Source of the DNA: Acidobacteriota bacterium
GTDB lineage: Bacteria > Acidobacteriota > Thermoanaerobaculia > Multivoradales > Multivoraceae
Direction: 5' to 3'
Length of the DNA stretch: 64,000 bases
Assembly (NCBI GenBank): GCA_003388555.1
Contig: QQVD01000029.1
Span: forward strand, 62,001 to 126,000
Under the pieces are notes generated by a model, which worked only from the letters and a program-made list of their open reading frames with translations, was not told where the DNA came from and ran no database searches. A program made the translations under genes and the position numbers. Below, piece after piece: positions 1 to 7,999 of this stretch (within the stretch, counting starts at the first letter, position 1; the number at the start of each line of letters is the position of its first letter).

Positions 1-736
1 CGCCGTCCCAGAGCTCGTTCCAGAATCGCTCCGAGAGCAGCGCCACGCTGGCGCCTGCGGGACTCGCCTCCTCGGCGGAGAAGGCCCTCCCACGCAGGGG
101 TTCCCTTCCGAGCACCCGCAGCATCTCGTGGCTGGTGCGGGCGATCTGCACACGGCGTGGCTCGCCGCCGGCGAAGCCGAAGTTCGCCTCGGCGGTGCTG
201 TAGGCGGCCAGCGCCTCGAGGGTGCGGCTGCGCTCCGCCAGATCCAGGTAGTCGGGGTAGGACGCCGGCTCGCGCCGGGTGCCTGTGGCACGGTCGTTCT
301 GCCACACGATGACCAGACGCTGCGGATCAGCGAACGGAAGCGGACGCACCAGCACCTCGTAGACCAGCCCCCCGATCGCCCACACCCCTCCCAGACCCAG
401 CGCCAGGGCCACCACCACGGTGACGCTGTAGCGCCAGTCGCGGCGCAGCGAGCGTGCGGCCGTGCGCAGGTCGCTCACCACGCCGAGCCAACGATCGCGG
501 CGATGCGCTTTGACCCGGCCCTGCTGCGAGAGCTCGAGGCACTGTGCGCGCACCGCTTCGACGGCTCCGAAACGCCGCCGTGCCTCGGCGCCAGCCGCGG
601 CGGCATCCATGCCTTCCCGCTCCAGCTCGGCGGCCCGCTCTTCGATGTGGAAGCTCAGCTCGTCGTCGACCGCCTGGCGCGGATCCGGAGGGAAGAGCCG
701 GCCGTGTGGAGCGTCGTCCTCGCGACGCCGGTTCAC
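1..736 (-). CDS. ADOP/MacB-type ABC permease, N-terminal part (cut by window edge)
   Basis: The first 245 codons of an integral-membrane permease; the 3' part lies beyond position 1. After a short soluble prefix with DDELSFHIEER (the permease prefix helix of acidobacterial ADOP proteins) comes one transmembrane segment around residues 95-120, then the start of the MacB-like periplasmic core. The GTG start at 736 overlaps the stop of the padR gene (GTGA), so the two are translationally coupled. In the family these proteins are duplicated MacB/FtsX-like permeases of unknown substrate. That this pair acts in export or envelope stress is inference. Confidence 0.85.
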   Translation of the reverse strand, partial: MNRRREDDAPHGRLFPPDPRQAVDDELSFHIEERAAELEREGMDAAAAGAEARRRFGAVEAVRAQCLELSQQGRVKAHRRDRWLGVVSDLRTAARSLRRDWRYSVTVVVALALGLGGVWAIGGLVYEVLVRPLPFADPQRLVIVWQNDRATGTRREPASYPDYLDLAERSRTLEALAAYSTAEANFGFAGGEPRRVQIARTSHEMLRVLGREPLRGRAFSAEEASPAGASVALLSERFWNELWDG

Positions 737-1089
737 GCCGAGACCCCGGCCGCGAGCTCGAGCTCGAGCCCGAGCACCGCGGCCACGGCACGGGTGTGAT
801 CGACCCAGCTCTCGACCTCGCCGCGCAGACGCTGACGGCCCCGGTCGGTGAGGCGGTAGAACTTGGCGCGCCGGCGGGATTCCGAGAGCCCCCACTCGCC
901 CTCGAGGCAGCCGTCCCGCTCGAGCCGATGCAGGGCCGGATACAGCGCACCCTCCTCGATCTTCAGCGAAGTCGCCGCGGCCTCGATCTCGCGCAGGATG
1001 GCCAGGCCATGACGCCGCCCCTGCTCGAGAGTCTGCAGCACCAGCAGGTTCAGGGTGCCGTACAAGCGATCGGATTCCACTGCGGCCAT
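733..1089 (-). CDS. PadR-family transcriptional regulator (118 aa)
   Basis: Small winged-helix regulator with the typical order: GTLNLLVLQTLEQG (helix 1), HGLAILREIE, then the wing region EGALYPALHRLERDGCLEGEW and RRRAKFYRLTDRGR. Length and motifs match the acidobacterial PadR family that sits directly upstream of ADOP permeases. It overlaps the permease start by 4 bp. A perfect palindrome lies about 17 bp upstream of its ATG (1106-1122), suggesting autoregulation of the padR-permease operon. The ligand is unknown. Confidence 0.92.
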   Translation of the reverse strand: MAAVESDRLYGTLNLLVLQTLEQGRRHGLAILREIEAAATSLKIEEGALYPALHRLERDGCLEGEWGLSESRRRAKFYRLTDRGRQRLRGEVESWVDHTRAVAAVLGLELELAAGVSA

Positions 1090-1105
1090 GTGTTGCGCCT
1101 CCTCG

Positions 1106-1122
1106 ACCTAAGCCTTTTAGGT
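1106..1122. promoter_or_regulatory. Candidate PadR operator
   Basis: Perfect inverted repeat ACCTAA-N5-TTAGGT just upstream of padR. A further copy of the half-site ACCTAA lies at 1142-1147, 36 bp away in the same orientation as the first arm. Position and symmetry fit an operator for the dimeric PadR encoded next to it; binding itself is inferred. Confidence 0.5.
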
Positions 1123-1186
1123 GAAGAGCTTCGCCCAGCCGACCTAAGCTGTCAAGGGGAAGGCCGACGCCGCCTCGCCCCGCGGC

Positions 1187-1645
1187 TCAGTCGGTCGGGC
1201 CGGTGGCCGGGAAGCGCCGCCCTCCGATCCAGAGCGCGACGCCGAAGCCGACCACCGGGGCGAGGATCAGCAGATCGCTGGCGGTGAAGCGGTCGAGGTC
1301 TCGGAACTGGTAGGAGAGCCAGCCGCCGCACGACACTCCGGCGAGGAAGAAGGTGGCAGCGGCGAAACGGATCTCCCGGTCCGCCTCGCGGTGGGCGGTC
1401 TGGCGTTCGCCGGAAGTGAGCCCGTCCTGCTGCACGATCTCCCAGCGCTTGGCGTCGATCTGGCGGTGGCGCAGCACGGTGGCCAGTCCGCACGCCGCTC
1501 CGACCGCCGCGAGCAACGGGTAGAGCAGCGCCAGCAGCACGGAAGGAGGCTGGACAAGGGGCGTGATGTGGGTGCTGGCTCCGAGTCCGAGCAGGACGAA
1601 CAGGGCGGTGGCGCCAGCGGCCACGAGCTGCAGTCGGCGGACCAC
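1187..1645 (-). CDS. Hypothetical four-helix membrane protein (152 aa)
   Basis: Not recognised as a named family. The protein has hydrophobic stretches at about residues 7-25, 35-55, 95-112 and 125-142, with a charged central segment (RHRQIDAKRWEIVQQDG) that would be cytoplasmic. The GTG start at 1645 is favoured because a -10-like TAGCCT ends exactly 6 nt before it, giving a leaderless transcript; no Shine-Dalgarno sequence is present. It is divergent from the FNR-type regulator gene and shares its 126-bp intergenic region. Confidence 0.7.
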   Translation of the reverse strand: MVRRLQLVAAGATALFVLLGLGASTHITPLVQPPSVLLALLYPLLAAVGAACGLATVLRHRQIDAKRWEIVQQDGLTSGERQTAHREADREIRFAAATFFLAGVSCGGWLSYQFRDLDRFTASDLLILAPVVGFGVALWIGGRRFPATGPTD

Positions 1646-1651
1646 GCGGGG

Positions 1652-1657
1652 AGGCTA
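1652..1657 (-). promoter_or_regulatory. -10 box TAGCCT of the 152 aa membrane protein gene
   Basis: On the minus strand TGCTAGCCT is followed by six bases and then the GTG start codon, so transcription would begin at the start codon. The same geometry is seen at four other genes in the window. Confidence 0.4.
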
Positions 1658-1745
1658 GCAGCCGAGGCGCAGCTCTGGTGGAGCCCCTGGCTGGGCACGG
1701 GGAGGTGGCCCCGCAATCCGCCGTGCCCGATCGGGTCGCTATTTC

Positions 1746-1765
1746 GGACCGACTTGGTCCATAAT
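1746..1765 (+). promoter_or_regulatory. Palindrome overlapping the -10 box of the FNR-type regulator gene
   Basis: Perfect inverted repeat GGACC-GACTT-GGTCC at 1746-1760, immediately followed by a -10-like CATAAT (1760-1765) that ends 6 nt before the ATG at 1772. A protein bound here would occlude the promoter. The palindrome does not resemble the FNR consensus TTGAT-N4-ATCAA, so the binder is unknown. Confidence 0.45.
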
Positions 1766-1771
1766 GACCTC

Positions 1772-2566
1772 ATGTGTCGTGCCTGCGCACAGGACCATCG
1801 CGCCGCGCTCAGCTGTCGCGAGAGGATCGGCGACTACCTCGCCCGACTTCCGCTGCTCTCGCACCTGGCGCCGGAGGAGGTCGAGGAGCTCACCGCGGCG
1901 AGTTGCCCACGCGAGCTCTGTGACGGTCAGTGGCTGTTCGCCGAGGGCGAGCCGGCGGATCGCTTCTTCCTGGTGCGGGCCGGACAGATCGTGCTCTTCC
2001 GTCAATCCGCGGACGGACGCGAGTGCATCGTCGCGGTGGTCGGTCAGGACGAGCTGCTCGGCGAGGAGCAGATCTTCGACGAGCACCCGGTCCGCTCGCT
2101 CAATGCGCGCGCGGTCGGCCCGACCGCGCTGCTCAGCATCTCGCGCAACAGCCTGAGACGTCTCGTCGACCAGTCTCCCACGGTGCGCCACGCCTTCCTG
2201 CAGACGATCGACCGCCGGCAGCGGCTGCTGCTCGACCACATCGAACGGCTGACCCTGCAGAACGCGCAGGGCCGTCTCGTCGCCTATCTCCTCGGCGAAG
2301 CGAAGCTGTCGCCGGACGGTCGGCGGGTGCGGTTGCGGATTCCCAAGCACGCCCTCGCATCGCATCTGGCGATCCAGCCCGAGACGCTCTCCCGTGTCAT
2401 GTCGCGGCTCAAGGCCTCGGGCAAGATCCGCGAGGAACGAGGGTCGATGCTTCTCGACACCGCGCGCCTGCGCGAGGACCTCGAGCCGGCGGAGAACCTC
2501 GGCCCCTCGTGGGGCTGCCCCGGCCCGCCGCCGGGGGACGACACGCTCCGCCGTCCGGGGCGCTGA
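1772..2566 (+). CDS. Crp/Fnr-family transcriptional regulator with N-terminal cysteines (264 aa)
   Basis: N-terminal cyclic-nucleotide-binding-like barrel (about residues 25-140, with QWLFAEGEPADRFFLVRAG) followed by a long dimer helix and a winged helix whose recognition helix reads ETLSRVMSRL. That is the E-x-x-S-R pattern of FNR-type proteins rather than CRP. Cysteines stand at 2, 5, 15, 45 and 50; C2-x2-C5-x9-C15 recalls the Fe-S ligand set of FNR but with different spacing. The ATG at 1772 is chosen because the longer frame upstream has no similarity and a -10 box lies 6 nt before this ATG. An oxygen or redox sensing role is inferred. Confidence 0.88.
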   Translation: MCRACAQDHRAALSCRERIGDYLARLPLLSHLAPEEVEELTAASCPRELCDGQWLFAEGEPADRFFLVRAGQIVLFRQSADGRECIVAVVGQDELLGEEQIFDEHPVRSLNARAVGPTALLSISRNSLRRLVDQSPTVRHAFLQTIDRRQRLLLDHIERLTLQNAQGRLVAYLLGEAKLSPDGRRVRLRIPKHALASHLAIQPETLSRVMSRLKASGKIREERGSMLLDTARLREDLEPAENLGPSWGCPGPPPGDDTLRRPGR

Positions 2567-2590
2567 GCGAGCCACGGGGCGGGCCGGAGC

Positions 2591-2596
2591 TACACT
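2591..2596 (+). promoter_or_regulatory. -10-like TACACT upstream of the sulfatase-like gene
   Basis: GCTACACT matches the -10 motif seen at several other genes here. Transcription would start near 2603, leaving a leader of about 66 nt before the GTG at 2669. No clear -35 is visible. Confidence 0.3.
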
Positions 2597-2668
2597 CCCC
2601 CAGCCGCGACACGCGCTCGTGGAGATCGGCGAGAACCAACGTCGCTGGGAGCACTCGGTGGGACTTCG

Positions 2669-4171
2669 GTGGAACTGACGCAGGCCGGGTCGGAGCGCCG
2701 CTCCGTCGGGACACTTCGCTTCCGCCGTAACGGCGGCGCGTGGCCGACGGCTGCCGTGGCGGCCGCGGCGCTCGCGCTCGCTGGTTGCGACGGCATCGAG
2801 TGGGGCCGGGTGCATCAGCCCGACGGGGTGCACGCCCGCCACGTCGTGCTGCTGGTGCTCGACACGGTGCGCGCCGACCGCATGTCGCTCTACGGGCACC
2901 ATCGCCCCACCACGCCCTTCCTCGACCAACTCGCCGGCAGCAGCGTGGTCTTCGACCGCGCCAAGTCGCCGGCCCCCTGGACCGTGCCCTCGCACGCCAG
3001 CATGTTCACCGGCCTCTGGCCGTCGCGCCACGAGGCCCAGTGGGGGCGGTTCGTCCTCGACGAGAAACACCTCACGCTGGCCGAACTGTTGGCGGCGCGC
3101 GGCTTCCACACCGTCGGCCTGTCGGCCAACACCTTCGTCTCGCGAGACACCGGCTTCGCCCAGGGTTTCCGCCAGTTCGGCAATCCCACCGTCGCCTTCC
3201 ACGATCGCAGCGAGGAGATCCTCCGCGCCCTGCCGACCGTGTTCGACCTCGAGCGGCGCAACTTCGTGTTCCTCAACTTCCTCGACGCCCACATTCCCTA
3301 CAACACCAGGCGCTACGGAGCCGAGTACGGCGTGCTGCGTCCGGGCGGCCCGGTGCGCGACGCCGACGTCAAGTGGCAGATCAGCGCCGGAGCCCGCCCC
3401 TTCACCGACGAGGAGAAGGACCAGCACGGGCGCGCCTACGATGCGGCGATCCGTTACGTCGACGACCTGGTGGCTGCGGTGGTCGAGCAGCTCGAGCAGC
3501 TCGGCGTGCTCGACGAGACCCTGCTGATCGTCACCTCGGACCACGGTGACGGCCTCGGCGAGCACCAGATCATCGGCCACACAGCGAGCACTTGGGAGGA
3601 GCAGCTGGCGGTGCCCCTGCTGCTGCGCCTGCCGGCCGCGTTCCCGGCGGCCCGCCTCGCCGACCTGGTGTCGACCACTGCGGTGGCGGCGACGGCGGTG
3701 GACGCCCTCGGCCTGCCACGGCCGGCGGGGTGGGACGACTTCCCCAGCCTCTACGGCATCTCCGCCGGCACCGCGGAGGCGCCCGATCCTCCGCAGACCC
3801 CGGTTCTCGCCGACTACCGCAGCTACTTCTCCGAGGACGCCCGGGCGATGAACGCCCAGGTCGAGCTCGACCACCCGCAGCTGGCGGCGCAGGTCCATCA
3901 CACCCACGTCCTCTACTGCGACCGGACCAAGCTGGCGGTGCGACCGGAGGGGATGCCGACGCTGTTCGATCTCGCCGCCGATCCGACCGAGCAGAGCGAC
4001 CTCTGGAGCGCTGAGGATCCACTCGCACGGCGCTGCTTCTCCCACTACCGGCGGCTGCTCGGTGCCGGGCTGTTCACCGACTTCGATGCCGTGGTCACCC
4101 AGGAGCAGCGCGACGCCGCTGCGGCCGCGCGCAACGAGGAGGAGCTGCGGGCCCTCGGCTACATCAACTGA
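2669..4171 (+). CDS. Sulfatase-like hydrolase, lipoprotein (500 aa)
   Basis: Alkaline-phosphatase-superfamily protein. The N-terminus is a lipoprotein signal (lipobox LALAGC near residue 40). The metal-binding start motif VLLVLDTVRADRMSLYG and the later TSDHGDGLGEH are those of sulfatases. At the nucleophile position it has WTVPSHASMFTG, that is Thr where formylglycine sulfatases have Cys or Ser (C-x-P-S-R). It may therefore be a phosphodiesterase, phosphotransferase or phosphonate hydrolase-like member rather than a true sulfatase. Probably acts at the cell surface. The GTG start at 2669 is the first that retains the whole signal; a shorter start is possible. Confidence 0.85.
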   Translation: MELTQAGSERRSVGTLRFRRNGGAWPTAAVAAAALALAGCDGIEWGRVHQPDGVHARHVVLLVLDTVRADRMSLYGHHRPTTPFLDQLAGSSVVFDRAKSPAPWTVPSHASMFTGLWPSRHEAQWGRFVLDEKHLTLAELLAARGFHTVGLSANTFVSRDTGFAQGFRQFGNPTVAFHDRSEEILRALPTVFDLERRNFVFLNFLDAHIPYNTRRYGAEYGVLRPGGPVRDADVKWQISAGARPFTDEEKDQHGRAYDAAIRYVDDLVAAVVEQLEQLGVLDETLLIVTSDHGDGLGEHQIIGHTASTWEEQLAVPLLLRLPAAFPAARLADLVSTTAVAATAVDALGLPRPAGWDDFPSLYGISAGTAEAPDPPQTPVLADYRSYFSEDARAMNAQVELDHPQLAAQVHHTHVLYCDRTKLAVRPEGMPTLFDLAADPTEQSDLWSAEDPLARRCFSHYRRLLGAGLFTDFDAVVTQEQRDAAAAARNEEELRALGYIN

Positions 4172-4211
4172 GGCGCTGCCCTGGGGCCTCGGCGGACGGC
4201 GCGCTCGGGCG

Positions 4212-5252
4212 TCAGAGCGGCACGACCTCGCCCTGCTCCGCGATCCGCATCCCGGCCGCCTCCACCTCGTGCCGCTCCTCGCTGCCGGCGACCGCGGCGG
4301 GGTTGGTGTGGTTGAGGTGGATCCAGCGGATCTTCGCCCGCTCGGGGGAAGGCAGCGATGCGAAGCGGGCGAGGCTCTCCTTGATCATCGGATGCGGGAA
4401 GCCCGACATGTCGCGCCCGGGGATCTCGCCGTGGAACCAGAAGCTGCCGTCGAGATAGGCCACGTCGACCCGCGCGATCTCGTCCTCCACCGCCACCCCG
4501 GCCTCGTCCCAGTCGTCCCAACCGTCGATGTCGGGGAGGAAGAGCACCGTGCTGCGGGGGCCCTCGATACGGAACGCGACGGTCTCGGCGAACTCGCGGC
4601 GGTGCGGCACCGGGATCGGAGTGACCACGAGCCCGGAACCGATCTCCACCGGCTGGCGGCCGCGCAAGGGCTGGAGAGCGATGTTCCCGTAGTCGACCAA
4701 CTGACTCCAGGGCCCGTTGCCGCGCAGGAAGGCCGTCATCTCCGGCATCGCCCAGACCGGCAGCCCCGAGGCCCCCATCACCTCGTGGCCGAAGAAGATC
4801 AGGCCGGCGTAGTGGCCGACGTGGGCGTGGGTCAGGAAAACCCCCTCGAGACCGGGGCGGTCCTGGCGCGGCGCCAGTTCGTCCAGGGCCACCAGCTGGC
4901 GCGCCAGATCGGGCGTCGCCTCGAACAGCCAGCGCCCTCCCGACGCAGGATCGATCAGGCCCAGACAGCTCGCCAGCCGACGCTCCCGCCCGCGCCACTT
5001 CGAGAGATCGCCGTCGCCGACCTGCGGATCGCCGCCGTCCTGGCCGTTGCCGAGCACCACGAGGTACGGGCCGTCGGGTGGCTCCCGGTCCTGCGGCGCT
5101 GCCTGGCGCGACTGCGGCGTGCCTGCCGCGGCTTCTTCCGCGTGCGGCGGCGAAGGCGCGCAGGCCATGGCCAGCAGCACGGCGGCCGCCGTCGCTCCGC
5201 AGGCGACGGGCCGCGAACGGAGTCGTCGCGTCGGGATCCAGAGTCTGCGCAT
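4212..5252 (-). CDS. Metallo-beta-lactamase-fold hydrolase, PqqB-like lipoprotein (346 aa)
   Basis: Exported MBL-fold protein with a lipoprotein signal (lipobox AMAC about residue 28). The core begins VLGNGQDGGDPQ, like the start of PqqB-type proteins, and continues to GVFLTHAHVGHYAGL. The usual H-x-H-x-D-H motif reads H-A-H-V-G-H, so the Asp ligand of metal site 2 is absent. Further expected ligands are HRREF and the distal WIHLNHTNP. Start chosen at the ATG 5252, which has TATGCT 7 nt upstream; ATG 5264 is the alternative. The substrate is unknown, and there are no other pqq genes nearby. Convergent with the sulfatase-like gene. Confidence 0.8.
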   Translation of the reverse strand: MRRLWIPTRRLRSRPVACGATAAAVLLAMACAPSPPHAEEAAAGTPQSRQAAPQDREPPDGPYLVVLGNGQDGGDPQVGDGDLSKWRGRERRLASCLGLIDPASGGRWLFEATPDLARQLVALDELAPRQDRPGLEGVFLTHAHVGHYAGLIFFGHEVMGASGLPVWAMPEMTAFLRGNGPWSQLVDYGNIALQPLRGRQPVEIGSGLVVTPIPVPHRREFAETVAFRIEGPRSTVLFLPDIDGWDDWDEAGVAVEDEIARVDVAYLDGSFWFHGEIPGRDMSGFPHPMIKESLARFASLPSPERAKIRWIHLNHTNPAAVAGSEERHEVEAAGMRIAEQGEVVPL

Positions 5253-5364
5253 CGCCGCCAGCATAGCCGGCGACCGACCGCCGTGCCTGGCGCTCGCAGC
5301 GGCAGCGAACGAGCCGCCCGAGCCGGCGTCGGCCGAGACCCCGCGCGGTCTCGGCCGGCCGCTC

Positions 5365-6864
<1,500 letters not shown>

Positions 6865-7001
6865 CTAGCGATCCGACTCCACGATGGCGCAATATCGTAG
6901 AACTGGATTCCAAGAGCCGCTCGATCCCGAGCAGCCTCGACATCTCGGTGCGCTGTCGGTCAGCCTGGTCGGTGTCCGCTCCGCTCCGCCAGCTCGCGCC
7001 C

Positions 7002-7451
7002 CTACCGCAGGTCGGCGACAAAGGCGTCGCAGGTGCGAACGATGGCGTCGCGCACGCGACGGAACTCCTCCAGCACCTGCTGGTCGTCGCCCGCGGCCGC
7101 CGCCGGGTCGGGAAAGCCCCAGTGCAGCCTGACGACGTCTCCGGCGACGAAGGGACAGTCACGGTCGGCGTCGTCGCACACGGTGATCACCGTGTCGAGC
7201 GGCTGGTCGCGGAACTCGTCGAGAGACTTCGAGCGGCGGTCCGCGATGTCGAAGCCGATCTCCGCCATCACCTGGATCGCCAGCGGGTGCACGAACCCGG
7301 TCGGCCTCGAGCCGGCGCTCGCCACCTCGAGCAGATCCCCGCCCCGCTGCTGCAGCACAGCCTCGGCCATCTGGCTGCGGCACGAGTTGCCGGTGCACAG
7401 CACGAGGGTGCGGAGTCGTCCGGATCGGCCGTGGTCGGTGGTGGACCGCAC
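7002..7451 (-). CDS. arsC: Thioredoxin-coupled arsenate reductase (149 aa)
   Basis: Low-molecular-weight phosphatase fold. The P-loop C19-TGNSC-R25 gives the C-x5-R signature. A redox pair at C92 and C99 (VCDDADRDCP) is spaced 73 and 7 residues from C19, essentially the spacing of the thioredoxin-type ArsC (Cys10, Cys82, Cys89). This argues for arsenate reductase rather than a protein tyrosine phosphatase. It acts in the cytoplasm and reduces arsenate to arsenite. No arsR, arsB or acr3 gene is adjacent, so it is an isolated detoxification gene here. Confidence 0.88.
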   Translation of the reverse strand: MRSTTDHGRSGRLRTLVLCTGNSCRSQMAEAVLQQRGGDLLEVASAGSRPTGFVHPLAIQVMAEIGFDIADRRSKSLDEFRDQPLDTVITVCDDADRDCPFVAGDVVRLHWGFPDPAAAAGDDQQVLEEFRRVRDAIVRTCDAFVADLR

Positions 7452-7626
7452 GGCACCATCCTGTCACCGCAGGCGACTCGCGAGACCGCTCCGAGGCTGA
7501 AGATCGCGTGAAGGTCGGCGGCCGAGCGGCGCCCTGGCGCTGGCCGCGGGCCGAAGCCCTATGCCGCCGTCGGCTGGAGCCGGCCCCCGGGCCGAGCCCG
7601 CAGTCAACCGAAGCGATGGGTGCACC

Positions 7627-7671
7627 AGAAGAAAAAGACCTCTCGGCAGCCTCGAGGGCTGCCGGAGAGGT
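7627..7671 (-). terminator. Strong intrinsic terminator on the minus strand
   Basis: Minus-strand hairpin with arms ACCTCTC/GAGAGGT and GGCAGCC/GGCTGCC (one bulge), loop CTCGA, directly followed by CTTTTTCTTCT. This is the only textbook rho-independent terminator I see in the window. It has no protein-coding gene upstream on its strand, which points to a small RNA or a leader attenuator for arsC. Confidence 0.7.
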
Positions 7672-7830
7672 TCCATGGGCATGGGGCACCTTCTGGTGTC
7701 GGGGCTCGGACCGGGCCGTCCGGCTCCGACTTCGGGCCTCCAGCTTCCGAGAGGGGAAGCCAAAGACCTGCCGGAGCAAGAGCCGGGCCAGGCGCACGGC
7801 GGCCAGTAGAGGCCGTTCCAGCGATCGGCA
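7632..7830 (-). ncRNA. Putative small structured RNA or arsC leader RNA
   Basis: The gap between arsC and the M28 peptidase gene (7452-7999) has no convincing reading frame but ends, on the minus strand, in a strong terminator. Upstream of that lie a perfect hairpin GCTTCC-N6-GGAAGC (7743-7760) and a GC-rich stem around 7705-7735. The loop of the first hairpin reads CCTCTC on the minus strand, identical to part of the 5' arm of the terminator, so the two could compete for GAGAGG. The 5' end is a guess. It does not show 6S, SRP, tmRNA or RNase P landmarks. Confidence 0.35.
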
Positions 7831-7999
7831 CGTTCCGGATCGACTCGCAGGGCGACGGCGCAGGGAACCAGCTGCCGGCCCGTTGCCTTGATCCGGAACA
7901 GTTGTACGCTCGCGGCCTGCCTGGCCTCCGCCCTGCGCCGTGGCGGAGGACCGGAGACACGGCCCTTGCCGGCCGCCGAGGAACCTCCCGAGGACCGCG

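Noticed and set aside
1739-4045. Long open frame (768 aa) on the minus strand across the regulator and sulfatase-like genes
   Set aside because: Antisense to two clear genes, low-complexity Arg/Glu/His-rich translation without domains; produced by high GC content.
7508-7891. Open frames of about 80-190 codons on both strands of the 7.5-8.0 kb gap
   Set aside because: Arg/Pro/Ala-rich translations without Shine-Dalgarno or domain, overlapping each other in all frames.
7560-7900. 6S RNA, SRP RNA, tmRNA or RNase P RNA in the gene-free segment
   Set aside because: None of the conserved sequence landmarks of these RNAs is visible; only the terminator and hairpins support an RNA.
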